Notes under the pieces: generated by a model
Seen by the model: the letters and a program-made list of their open reading frames with translations, nothing else
Told to the model about the DNA's origin: nothing
The model's database searches: none
Part shown: positions 1 to 12,365 of the stretch, piece after piece
How positions within the stretch are numbered: position 1 is the stretch's first letter
Layout of the letters: every line of letters begins with the position of its first letter
Made by a program: the position numbers and the translations under genes
Source: Linepithema humile
Lineage: Eukaryota > Arthropoda > Insecta > Hymenoptera > Formicidae
DNA: 64,000 bases
Direction: 5' to 3'
Assembly (NCBI RefSeq): GCF_040581485.1
Contig: NC_090135.1
Span: forward strand, 11,029,001-11,093,000

Positions 1-3000
1 CGTTTGAAGTGACTACACGCGTGTAACTGAACGCGATACAAGAATCTTTCCGTCGAAAAGTATAAAAGGACGCAAGAAAGAGTTCGCACGGTTCTCCATT
101 CAAATGTAAATATTGATAGGTCGTCAAATCTAGCTACCTATTCAAAACACGTGATAATATCTCGTGCCGAGTATGTATGGTAATAACATTTCAGCGAAAG
201 AGATGTTACAGCGTATCTTTTATACGAATATACGGTTTCGTGAAAAATAATGCATAAATGATGTACTATTTGTATGTATCAAATAAAATTATTCTCAAAT
301 TATGGCTATATTAAAAAAATGATATGATTATATCAAGAAAAACAAGTATTTTTTGAATTATTTAAACTGCGTTAAATGCAATTGATGTACTGATTGCAAA
401 AATTAATAGATATGAATGACTGATTGCGTAAAAAATTATTATGTGTATGCATTTAACTTGATTTATTTTCAGATATGGCATTATATCAACGTTGACTTTT
501 TTTTACAAGATGCTCCGAATTATTGCTTTGAATTGTGTATTATATCACTCTCTATTTTTATTTCTCAATAACAGTTTTTATTGCTTTAAATTTAATGTTG
601 AATATTCGTATTAAAATGCAGAATATTTTAATATTTTATACGTTTAAATACTTTTGTTAAAACGCACTCTGACAGTTATTTGTCCTCGTACAAATATAAT
701 TTCGCTATTTCTTAATAATATAGAATACATTTAGCTTTCGTGAAGAGAAATGAACTGACAATAAATAATTTTATTGAACTGGACACACACAATGACAAAT
801 AAGAATCGATTCTTCTCGAATCTTCTGTACGTGTACAAGCTTTATAAAGGCAGGCGATTATCTCGGATCGCTGTCAAAACTTATCTGCGTCGTCTTTCGC
901 GTCACGGATCATTGACTGAAATATTGTCGCGCATCTAGATAATACAGATAGTCGTGTTTTGAGAGAATTCCGACCGTGAAGAGCAGATAATTAACAATAG
1001 CACCTTTGACACATTCTATACATTAAGTATAGATATTATTATCACAATCGCTTTATCGTGAAATTAACAACATCTTTCAAATACATTCAAACATTATGCG
1101 ATGTAATATTTTGTTGATTTAATTCCACTCATTTCTGTACGAGCATTACTACGAGCATTATCCTTTTACACTGGTCGATCGACAAAGAGGAACGAGACAA
1201 CATTGAAGGAGGAACTAGTGAGAAGGAGCGGAATCAGTTAGCGAGGCGAAGGGTAGACGTTGGGTAGTATCGCGGCTGGAATATAGATAGTCGACGCTGA
1301 TAACCAGAAAATGAATAATAAAACGTTTTATTTGTTGCACCCGAGGGACAGGGACACGCGAACGCGGAGGAACACACACAATCGACAGATCTTAACGCGA
1401 TTGCGCAACCCGTCTCGCCTCGTTATTGCGAAGTCTCTCTATGCGAACGATTTTAGCACGGTACTTTTATCCGGCTTCTCTAACATGTGTTTTGCAAAAC
1501 AAATCAAAAAGAAGAAATAAAAGTAAGAGATTTAAATACTTGTAAATTGCAAACAAAATTTTTTTACAGCTGTTAGGTATTCGAGGAGTCGCGGAGAAAA
1601 ATTTTATATCGTCGCGTGAAAAAAAACACGACAAAATTGCGATGTAAAAAACTTAAAGAGTACGAAAAAAAAATCACAATATATTCCTTCCAATTTAGTT
1701 TTGAGATATTTTTGATCCTTCAAATTGTTATGAATCCTTAGATTCCCGAGATCGTCGTATCCATGCGATACGTCCGCGCTAGATTCTGCTATCGGCCGAG
1801 ATCCTACGCGCAGCATTCTCCTGTCAGTGCATCCGGAGATGAGAAATGTTAAGAGACACGTACAGCGTCATTGTGTCGCCAGTAACGTGAAACCTCTCGG
1901 GCTCTCTTTCTCTCTCGCTCTCGCATTCTGGTATAACACAAAGCTCGCATAACGCATGGCACGAGTCCGGGGAACGAGTGTGATAAACATGTCAGCATGA
2001 CTGGACCCCCTGCAGCGGTCCGCCGTCCGGGCCCTAAGAGTTTGATGCCCCCGTTACCTGTGCGCCCTAACTTTTACGCGCCGACTCACACTGGAATCAC
2101 GTATTTTCGGCTTTTTTGGATTCCGCAAGCCTACTTACTTGCCCGTACAAAAAAGCGACGTGGAAAGTATGGAAAGTGACATCCCTGGAGATGCAACAAA
2201 TTAATTTTTTATTATAAGGTTTTATTATAAAGTATTAGTTGTGCTAAATTAATTTTGTAGAAATTTTACTTAGATATTAAGCAAAGTAATATCTAAACAT
2301 GTAATTATAAAAAATTGACCTTTTAATGACTGAAATGTACAATTGCAAATAAAATTATGAACTTAATATTCTTAATATCAGCGCTTGAGCTATGTATAAA
2401 ATTATTATGAAAAATTAAAAAGTAAAGAACAATTATGTAAAAACAGTTTTGATTCGTTTATCATCTCGTTTTTAAATAGAACCGGTGAGAAAAGTACAAT
2501 TTTCAATACGTTTGGCATGTAGAGAGATTAAATGATAAAGAGGTGAGTGTAAATCTATTATCTATTATTTGTTTAAACTTATCGAATTTTTTACAGTGTC
2601 TGTATTATTTGCTACAGACCGGCCAGTCAAGAGCGTAAATCATACCGTAACTCGTCGATTTCTTTGGAGCCCCGTTATATTTTTCATCTTAATACCCGAT
2701 GACAGCCGTGGCAGTTATCAACGCGAGTGCCTCGTCGTCACTGTATCTAACTTCACCGCTGGACGATAACACTTCTTATTAAGTATCCCATAAACAGCAG
2801 TCGCGCGTTTTTCCCATCTTCGCCGACGTATCTGCCTTCCTCTCTTCCTCATTTCCCCTCCTTTCCCTTTTCTCTTTCCTTCTGTATTTTTTTTTTTTAT
2901 GCGAGAAGGAGAAGAAGGGTAACGATCATCCGCAGCGATCATCCGTGATCGACATGGAAGGCCCATAAACGCGGCACGGAATGTTGGTCATCGTGCCGCC

Positions 3001-5900
3001 TCGAGCACGGGATCGGGAATCGGTGGCAGTGCAGCACAAATCAGACATTTTATTCAGCGTAATCGCCGGTCGGGCCGACAGCTCTTCATGCGCGTTATCT
3101 CCTTGCACGGCGTCGCCGCTCTAAATGCAGTCTTCAAAACGCCGCGCCGAGTGGCCCGGAGTAAGAATGCGGTCTCAATGTAGCACAGTGATACTCAAAT
3201 CGCGCAGCAGCCTGCATTCAGACGGGAGATGTTTCAGAATTAAGTTCAAGATTAGTAGCTTTAAAAAACTGCAAGCGTTTGAAACCAACATATTGCTCCC
3301 GCAACTTGTTCTCGCTCAGATAAAATAAATAATTAACAAACATATTTGAATAAAATGGATTTTATCTCTCTTGGAATACTCTTAAAGCTGAGGATCGGCG
3401 CCTCGAAGTTTCAGGATCTAACGATCTAAGAATATCGAATTTAATTAAAAATCTTTATAGCAGAACGTTCGATACTGCGGAAGACTCGCGTGATTAAATT
3501 TGTCATGCATCTTTCAACGGGTTTATTGATTTCCGCAAAATCACCGACTTGTTTTGCTATTTAGTATTACACGCTGAATTGAGAAGCGCTGAATGAGTCT
3601 GCCGTATTTCGTGCGCTGCGTTTATGCGTCGCAGCGCAGCAAACGCGGCGCGATACTGCGTGTAACCGGCGATTCCAAACCGAATATGCGACATACTCGC
3701 CAGACAATTAGGATGTTGCTGAAATTGTTTAGCTGTTATTTGGAAACAAATGTATGAGAAAAGAATCAAATCAGTTTCGAAAACTTGAAATCTGCGATTT
3801 TTAACATACAAAATTGAAATTGAAATAATATAAAAATTAAAATTAAATAAACCAGTTAAATCATAAAAAGTAATAAAAAGTTATTAAATTACAAAAGTAT
3901 AATGTAAATTAATTATCTACAGACGCACGATGCCGCATTAATGGCGCGCACTCAGTCCCATTCGTCTACACTGCTTAGTTGCGATAAGACGTTCTGCGCT
4001 TAAAATTGATCGATCTTCAAACCGCTGTAACGGCAGGCAACAAATTAAAAAAACTGTTAAAAAAATATTTCCTATTTTTTGCGAAGTTATGTAAAGTATT
4101 TTATATATCTAATCTTTTTTTATTTTTGTCCAGAAATGCTGACGTCATTCTTCCCTAAACTCATTACCGATAACACCACGCTGCAAGTTAAAAAAAGCTA
4201 TCGCGCACGAATCATTACGATTCGCTGTTGCGCCGTGAATTCTTACTCCCGCAGGATACACATCCGCGCGTTTCCGCTGCAACCGCGGCGAGGATTTATC
4301 GTTTACAACCGCCTCGTCGCAGCTGTACCGTGAAATCTATGAGCGTACTGTATCGGTCGTTTCTTTTTTGTCCTCTCGCGGGGAGAAACAAAAAATGTAG
4401 AACAAGCATTTTTACGATTCATCCCTAATACACTTTACTCCTAACTTTAGACATGGCTGGGTAGTTATTTTACGATTTCGATCAAGTTTCCGAAATTTTT
4501 TACAAGCTTTTCAATTTTAAACTTTAAAATAAAGTTTAAAAGGCTCTGCCGATTGAATAATCACAAAATAAAATTATAAGAGCTTAAGGAGGCAAACACT
4601 AGATATTAGTGTGCAACAATTGCATTCTATTATTAAAACATCATATCACAAACACTTCAGCTTGTCATCAAGCTATCCTCAGTGTCAAACACTCAAAAAA
4701 ATGATCTTGCAATAATAGCTAAAATTTTCTAGGTGTAAAAAATTAACTAAAATAGATAAATGATTAGCAACTGTTGTGATATTGCATATGTAATTACTTA
4801 ATCAGTTTAGATGACAGAAACAGAATATATATCTGTATTGTTTGTGAACTTTAAAAAGAAAGTTTCTCTAAAGCGCCTATCTATATAAGATCAATCACGT
4901 GTTAGATCATGCAATGTGAATAACATTTAGCAATGGTACTTAAATTTTTCAGAAGCTATTGCTAGAATATTACTGCTATAAATTCTATATGTGACAAACA
5001 ATGTTTTCACAGATACGAAAAATAGCGATACATTCTTGTTGTGATATCTAGAAATCTAACTACATCAGCGAAATATTTTTTTGAGTGAAGAAATCAACAT
5101 AAAGGTATAATGATTGTTATAATAAAGTATGCCATTAAAAGAAATATAATTTACAACATTTATTATCTGCGTATATGCGTGTCATGATAAGAGTATGTGC
5201 ATCCGTTTTTGTCTCATGTCGCTACGTCAATTTTTCGCTGAGTTACAGCGTGCCAAAATTCGGCACGTTTGCTGTCTATAAATAGACTGAAGATGCGCCG
5301 CGTGGAATGCGGAGGTGTTATTAATAATTGACCTAGATTGATCAGTCATGTGGAAAAGGCAATGACCTGAATCACCTATAGATTGTGTGGCAGTAACACC
5401 GGTCGGCCTATGTCGGAATTCTTCGGAGATCATGTGCGCATAGATCGATTATCGAGATTGTCAACCTCTCATGGAAAAGTGCAGTGAACAAGTGTCATGT
5501 GAAAAGAAAGAGTTTAGCACGTTTGATAAGGCCAAGATCATTTATTTCAGGTAATTAATTTGAAAGATATTATCAATTAATTACAAAAACAAAATTAATT
5601 CTTTCGATACTTAACATAACAACGCGAAATAGATGCTATCAGCCCGGTTTGCCAAATTTATAGGTTAAGATGGCATGTACATATACACTTTGTGATTGCT
5701 ACAAATGTTTTTTTCAGATAGCATATGTATGCACAATGCTCTATAATAACCCATAGTTCTTGTACTCTCTAGTAATTGTGCTTTTCTTCTTATTGTCTTT
5801 TATATCATTGTCTTTGAAAAAAGATAATATAAGATCATACATCTGTTATAGATTTTTAACAAAAGTTCTAATCGTGCAATCGTGTTTCAGATACTGTTTG
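1..5900. other. AT-rich intergenic or intronic DNA
   Basis: I see no supportable gene here. The open frames are short (under 85 codons), overlap on both strands and match no family I recognise. Composition is AT-rich with many homopolymer T and A runs; slightly GC-richer patches lie around 1.75-2.15, 2.9-3.25 and 4.2-4.35 kb. The only repeat I recognise is the dispersed element at 4562-4650, listed separately. Confidence 0.6.
4562..4650 (+). repeat. Dispersed repeat, copy 1
   Basis: About 85-90 bp here are roughly 85% identical by eye to 37577-37662, 33 kb away inside a ferlin intron. Both copies share the run AAAATTATAAGAGCTTAA and the core CTAGATATTA. This copy contains a perfect inverted repeat, ACACTA-GATAT-TAGTGT (4596-4612), followed by a second small hairpin, AGCTTG-TCAT-CAAGCT (4659-4674). 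Two copies in 64 kb suggest an interspersed element, perhaps a MITE or SINE remnant. I see no terminal inverted repeats or target-site duplication that would assign a class. Confidence 0.6.
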
Positions 5901-5915
5901 TGCAAGGACTATTAT

Positions 5916-6285
5916 ATTCCGTTAGTAATAATGTCACAAAAGAATGCGATCAAATTCAGTAACCACATGCCTGTGATACAAGAGTTGCAAAGGAAAATGA
6001 CGAACGCTAGATATTCCGGTTATCCAATCGAAAGTATGCTAAGAGAATTTTGTAAAGAATTTTCATCTTGTCCGTCATTGGGGAAGATTATATGTTATTC
6101 TTGTAACAGGTGCAAGGGCAGCGGGTGAGTTAATGAACTACATGAAGAAGAACGGAGCCATGAAGAATATTATGATGCCATTAATCCAAGTCTGCAATGC
6201 TTCTACGCGTGTATATATTATTAGATTTACGTGTCTCACGCAAATGACTGAACTGAGGTTGGACTTCAAAAACTCACAAATCTAG
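5916..6285 (+). pseudogene. OXA1L-like (mitochondrial insertase) two-exon gene fragment
   Basis: The frame from 5916 reads IPLVIMSQKNAIKF..HMPVIQELQRKMT.ARYSG.PIE, the loop after the first membrane segment of the OXA1/YidC family insertase OXA1L of the mitochondrial inner membrane. At 6034 a GTATGC donor and at 6109 a TGTAACAG acceptor bound a 76-bp intron. Removing it restores SARAAGELMNYMKKNG and then KNIMMPLIQ, the next conserved stretch. After 6189 the similarity decays; QMTEL at 6241-6255 may be a trace, and a TAG follows at 6283. The remaining membrane segments and the targeting presequence are absent. The retained intron argues for a segmental duplicate rather than a reverse-transcribed copy. 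The joined reading frame is not interrupted, so a diverged expressed fragment cannot be excluded, but a full insertase cannot be encoded here. Recognition of the family comes from its conserved motifs; no alignment was run. Confidence 0.72.
6034..6109 (+). other. Retained intron in the OXA1L-like fragment
   Basis: This 76-bp AT-rich segment starts with GTATGC and ends with TTCTTGTAACAG. It splits a codon in phase 1: A before it and GT after it make AGT (Ser). Read without splicing, the frame runs into unrelated sequence and a TGA at 6126; with splicing the conserved protein continues. Confidence 0.65.
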
Positions 6286-7230
6286 AGCCGCACTTCAACC
6301 AGTCAGGTCAGTGAACATTCGCACGAACGCGACGACGCTGGAAACAACAGCAACGAGCAACGGAATCAGGGAGCCGGTACAGCTTGGCTGGCTGGCTGGC
6401 TGGCTGACGAGCTAGCGGTTCGTTCAGATCTAGATCCCAGATTTAACTGCAGATATTAATTAGGCGAGAGCGTTGCTTTCGCGCGTTCTTCGCGAATTCT
6501 AACGGCACGGCGTAACGGCCGAACTTACGAATTTCGTCCTCGAATCGGCAGGATTCATGCGAACACCGGAGTGCCGACTCCCACGGATTGTTTCTGCCGG
6601 AACGACAGCTCTCTCTCTCTCTCTCTCTCGATGGACGAATATCCCGATGTGTTCGAGAACGTATTCGGTATCGGGCGTTTGTTACTTCGAGTCCGACATC
6701 CATTCCGGTTCTTGATCGCCGAGACATTCTCTATAAATTTATACGAATTTGCACGCTAAATCTCTCATTGCACGCTTGAGTTCTCATCAAGATCGGAAGA
6801 GCTTCTGGTGCGCGTCTTCAAAGGGATTTCCGGTGCGCGTCATCGAAGCAGACCGTCGCATCATATTATCGCCGTGAAGAAGAAGGAAAGACAGAGAAGG
6901 AGGAGGAGGAAGGGAGAGGGAGGGATGACTCTAAAGGGAGGAAGGTAATTTCAAAGGTAATTTCCGAGCATGAACGCGAGAATGGGAAGCAGCTCGAGTG
7001 CGTCTACCGTGTTCCTGTCATCGACGGATCGCGGCTTCGCTATCTGATGGTGATTATGCGAGTGATGTACAGCTGTGTGTATGCGCGCGTATACACAATG
7101 TAATAATAAAAAGGCCGACGTGTCTTAACGCGCGCGGGCAACAAATATGGTGCATTCGCGTGCACAAGCGCTCTATGTGAACGCGTTGTACAGGGTGTCC
7201 CAGAGGAGCGCGGTAGTAATCGCAAGGATG
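6286..7230. other. GC-richer patch with GGCT, CT and GA tracts
   Basis: No gene is recognised. It contains five tandem GGCT units (6386-6405), a CT microsatellite (6609-6629) and a purine block rich in GGA and GAGGGA (about 6885-6950). Adjacent CT and GA tracts supply many GAGAG sites of the kind bound by insect GAGA factor, so a promoter or chromatin-regulatory role is possible. That is inference from composition only. Confidence 0.4.
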
Positions 7231-10200
7231 TGAATTAAACTTGAATTTTCACTCGTCGACATTTAATACAACGCAATTCCAAGTGCCAGCGATCAAAAGA
7301 CGCGTTAAAGACTCGCGTATCGCGATAAATCTTATTTAAAATAAATCTAGAGAAATATAAAAAATAAAGTTCTAGTGAAAGTTCTAGTGTGAAATATTCA
7401 GTCTCTAAGCACTTTTTTGTTAAACGTTTTTAATTATTTTTAATTTTTCGTTAAATCTCTTTCATTGAAAAAAGTTTGACGAATTTGTCGAAAAAATTGT
7501 ACATGTGCTGCTAATCGTCATCTTTTCGGGCTACCTTGTAGCAGCGTTTCATAGGAAGTTCGCAGAAACTCGCAGCCGGGAATCAACCACGCGATAACCT
7601 AGCGTCTCTGATTGGTAATTAAATGCTTGACAGCCGACCGCGTTTTCATCGCCTGGTTTTTCATGACTTTTCTATTCACTTTCTTTATCTGCTAGCCGAA
7701 TCTCGTTTTTCGAATTAGAATCCTCGCCATAATTATTCTAGACAATTTAATTTAAGATTTAATTGCAAAGTATTTAACATTAAATTCTTTGCTAACCGCG
7801 ATAGCATCTCATCCGTCTTGACTTGTTCATTTTTTTTAATTATAATCAAGTAAAATATATACTTTTTTTGAAGTTTGAAACTTTCAGACTTAGTATCGTG
7901 GGCTTACTAATTTAATTTTTTCAAATCTGAAATCGTCAGTTTGTTTCTGAGTTTTTAATTTCTTGCCATTTTTACAATTTTCGCAAACTTTTTTTTTACT
8001 CAAATATACTTTATAAGCTGTACGGCTAGACTAAAAATGAAGGTTAACCGACGATAAACGATGATGAAACGACATTGCTTAATTGCGAACCATGAGGCCA
8101 AGAAATTTATTCCGCTCCTCGGGAATGCGAGGAACACGCGTTTCTTATTATCTTGTACAAAAATGCACGCTTCTCGTTCGGACGCTCCAACATTTCCTTA
8201 ATTGTTCTCTTTATCCAAAAGCGAGCAGCCGCGTGCTCATCGATGCCACAAGAGTGACTGAAGCGTATAGACCATTCATGATGAAACGGAGATTAGACTG
8301 AAGTTTACATTTCCTGAATACGTTACGTATACATTTTTTTAACACAGTGTAAAGTGAGACATTAATTTGAATTTAAAATTTCTTTTTATTTAATTAAGTA
8401 GATTGTAATGTGATATAATATGCTATCTGTTTTGAATAGAAGGAAACAAGGGAAGCGAATTTAGAAATTTTGAGTACAGGAATTCTGAAGTGGTGAATTT
8501 GAATATATATATCTTGATTTCCAACCGAAGGATGTTTAATTCAAATTTCTGAATTTCTGAATTGTAAATTCATAAGATATATATACGCACATATATATAA
8601 GGGGAGGGAAGCGTGTATATTTTTCCCCGTTTATTATAAAATGCGCGCAGGTTCGCACGAAAGGCGCGCGTACATTAGCCGCTATCACCGCGCCCGTCCG
8701 GTATATAAGCGATAACAATTACGTGTATCACTAATTTTATGCGCAAGCCATCCCTCATGGCCACCGCAGGGCAATAAATATGAGCTGCGAGTTGGTGCGA
8801 TCTAGTTCGCGGCTTCCTATTAAACAGCAGTGCGAACCGTGTCCCTGTGCTTGCATTTTATACGAGCCATGCGCGCTTGTAATATTGTGCGTTTCTTATA
8901 AATGTAGACGGAATGCACCCACGGAAAGCATACATCAGCAACGGGATTCCTATCCAAAGGGGGGAATTTAGAAAAGACACTTCTTCAACGCGCACATGCT
9001 TTCAGTATTAGGGTAATGTAGGGAACGAGATGTAGATCAGATAGTTTTTGGATCACTTGTAGCATATGCGCAAGGTGCTTCTTAATATGGGAAATACCGG
9101 TAGGCATGAATTCAGAGCACGAACAGAGAATAATAAAAATAAGAAAAGAGGAAAGAATAAACAGGGTTTATTTAAGCATGTGCTCAACTTTGGAATTTCT
9201 TTATTCTTAGCATCTTTTGCTTTAGTGTTTCATCAAAACACTCTATATTTTATAAATTAAAAATTCAAAAAATCATGAATCTGAATTAACATTCTTCGAT
9301 TTAAAATCAAGATACATTTCTAATTCGCTAATACGGAAGTAAATCTGAAAAACTCTCCGTTACTTGTTTTTAAGAGTCTCATTAACTTAAAATTTGTCTT
9401 AAATATTTTTTTAGAACAGTATAGTCGACTTCTTTCATGTTTTCGATTAGCTCTGACTGCCACAGGAAGGAAAACAAATACATGATGCGTCATGTTAAAG
9501 TCGCGCTAGTTAATCACAATGCAGGTAGTATGAAGTCACATTAGGTCATTGAGAGTTACTCACGATCGCAGGTGGCATGGGAGACTGAGTGCCGCGCGAC
9601 GAAGATTCGCAAGCCTCGGTCCCACATGCCTATAATACGCCATTCAACGTTGCCCCACCTTGGAGTGCCGCGACTTCGTGATCCGAATCGCCTCGATACA
9701 CGAAAGCAACACGCTGAAAGAGACGACCGATGCGTGCCCCGCGGCAATTCCCCACAGGATTCGCGATTCGCTCGAGATTTAATGTGGAAGGAAGCGAGCA
9801 TGGCCGTGCTTTACCACCAGCGTGGCGTGCAAGCGAGAGAACGGACGCTTGTGTCTGCGTGAGTTGCGTTTTGCAGAGTTGCGCTGCTATAACAGCCGCT
9901 CGCGTCTGGGGTTGCGCAAGGCTCCCTTGTGTGTCTCGCGCGCCAACATTGTGCCCGACAAAGAAGAGAAAAATATAATTGCCGATTGTTGAAGGGTTAA
10001 AAAAGAATCAGTATTATTTTTCGATTTTGGATCAAAACTTTTTTTTTTTTTGAGAAATTATAATTCAAAAAATTGTGTCTCCAAGTTGGTTCCACGTTGC
10101 GCAACGACGTTGCAAACGATACGTCATTCGATGCAGGGACGAGGCACTCGCGGAATTAGGCACAAATCTCATCGCGAACGCGCGCTTAGCTTACACGTCC

Positions 10201-11740
10201 CGAGCCGCGCGGCGCTCATAATCTTGCATATTTACACTGGCCGCTGTGAATAAAACTGTAATATTATGTTTTGGCGTTTTCACAGTGGGGACCGGTACCG
10301 CCCTTTTTTGCCATTCCTCGCGTATACGCTCGGTATAATACAGCGATCCTTTTTTTTATCCTCATCTTAAGTATGCCTCGCGATATAGCGGCCGTCCTCG
10401 GCGCGGATACGCGTGCAATTAAACAAAGAAAAATGTAACAGGTCTTGTAGGCTGTGTCGCCAGTGCGCAGAGTATTTAGAGTGGTTTTTCGAGTGTCTTA
10501 ACATAGTAGTTTAAGAAAGAAGATAATTTCCTCGTAAATTATGATTAATATGACGGCGTATTATGTGTTGCTTGATTTTTGCGCGTATTACTTTGATAAA
10601 TAAGCAAAAGTATCTGAACGTATTTTTTTTCTCTTTTTTTAAATACACATAGTAAAGATTAACGTCTTATAAATTCGTGCATTTACACGATAATGCGATT
10701 GCTATAGCATTTAATATAAATTCTGTTAATGTTTGCAAAAAAAAAAATTAACGATCTGAAAGCATCGGCGGTTGATTTGTAAAATTAATTGCAGAATTGC
10801 TCGATAATCCATCACATGACTGTTTTGTCACATCTTGTTATATTATAAAATTTAATTAGCTAATACGTGCAAGTTTGCTTGACGGAAGAGAATCGTAATA
10901 ATGGAAAATCAGATATCCAGGCCAGCCTGAAACGACGTTTACTCGGCGAGTCATTGCTTGTCGATGTCGGAATCAGCAGGACGTGCGCGTGTGCGTGATA
11001 TTACCGCGAAGTTAATTGCCGTTTTACAATACGGCGCGATATCTGACGTGCATTAAACGCGACACGGCTCTGCAACAAGCCGCACTAGCCGTAAAACGAA
11101 TGCATCGCCAGTGAAAATGGTTTCCGAGACTCGAGCTTCGCACAAAAACACATAATTAAATATTTGAGGTTTAATAACATTTGACTTGTAAAACTTCGAA
11201 AGTTAACCGTAAATTTAAGCCAATTGAAGAAAATTTTCAACGACGTCTATGATAAAAAGTCTTAACAATTCATAAATTTCAAGTAATTTTGAATTGAAGT
11301 TCCTGTTTTTTTTTTATTGCAATCATATTGAATTATAATGTTAAAAGCAAGAAATCATGCGAATTTTTTTCTGCATCTCAAAATAAGTTAATTTTTTCTT
11401 GTTTGCTATCTTAATTATATAAATTGATAAAATAATGTACCATTGCGATGTCCGCGAAACAATTCAGTTTAATATTAAATAAATAGAACGACGGTTCATT
11501 GGAATCTGAAGGATAATTTAGATGAGAGGGGAGGGCCGATATAATAGCAATAATTCCATCGTAACGTTCTCTCGGCGAATGAAGAAGAGGTCGGTGCACG
11601 CGGTGACTCGATAGAACGAACAGCGGGCATCAAAGAGAAATTGCCCGTATTAAGTGCCCCATAAAGGCTTCTATTAAAGAGGCTACGTGGACGGCTCGTT
11701 GACCGGCTCGGACCATGTACCACGTAGCGCATCGCGAGGC
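7231..11740. other. Intergenic or intronic DNA with no recognised gene
   Basis: This is AT-rich DNA with a GC/CpG-rich patch near 9.55-10.25 kb. That patch yields overlapping open frames on both strands, as expected from low stop-codon density. None shows a recognisable motif. A weak TATA-like stretch lies at 8590-8602, with no other promoter sign. Confidence 0.5.
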
Positions 11741-11750
11741 ACCTGCCGCG

Positions 11751-11810
11751 CCGTGACGTGCCGTGACGCGCCGTGAAGCGCCATGACGCGCCGTGACGCG
11801 CCGTGACGGA
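11751..11810 (+). repeat. Six tandem 10-bp units, CCGTGACGCG type
   Basis: Six consecutive 10-bp units occupy exactly 60 bp. Units 1, 2, 5 and 6 read CCGTGACG plus two bases; units 3 and 4 differ by one base each in that core. Each intact unit contains TGACG, the half-site recognised by CREB/ATF-type bZIP factors, so the half-sites recur at one helical turn. Function is inference. Confidence 0.85.
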
Positions 11811-12069
11811 CTGATCGCGTCGCGACAAAGAAGCGATATTGCGCGTATTAATGTCAATATAAAAAGCTACACATGTCTAGAAGTTACTTTTTATTCACAA
11901 GTTTTAAGCTTTGCTATCAAATTCTTGACTAATTGAAAGTGAAATCTTGGGCAGATAAAAGGATCCTAAGAGAGGATTGCAGAGAGGATATCAGAATTAA
12001 TGAAAAAAATCATGTGATAATCAAAATATTTAATTATATTTTGCGAGAATAATTCTGTGATAAAAAATA

Positions 12070-12365
12070 GATAACTGATATTTTTTTAAATATTCCGAAT
12101 TGATATCTGAGATTTTTATATCACGATGTTTGTTTTTCAATCAACACAGCGTGCGCAAATTTGCTTTATAATTTTAAAATTACGAAAAATGTGTCCTTAA
12201 TATTGAAGAATAATCATACAATTGATAAAATTAATATTTTTGAAATATTCTGAATTAATATCTCTTATTTTTATATCACTGAGATAGAGCTTGCTTTCTA
12301 ATCAGCGCAATGCGCGCCAATACGCTTTGAGCAAAAATAATTTTAAAATTATGAAAAAATGTGCT
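12070..12365 (+). repeat. Diverged tandem duplication, about 155-170 bp period
   Basis: 12073-12195 and 12228-12365 share the same order of blocks: TATTC(C/T)GAATT.ATATCT, TTTTTATATCAC, TTTC.AATCA.C, TGCGC.AA, and TTTTAAAATTA(C/T)GAAAAA. The offset is 155 bp at the left and 170 bp at the right because of indels. Identity is moderate, so the duplication is old. No coding content is seen. Confidence 0.7.

Noticed and set aside
7188..7204. CAGGGTGTCCCA resembling ends of some insect DNA transposons
   Set aside because: No partner terminal repeat, target-site duplication or second copy was found nearby.
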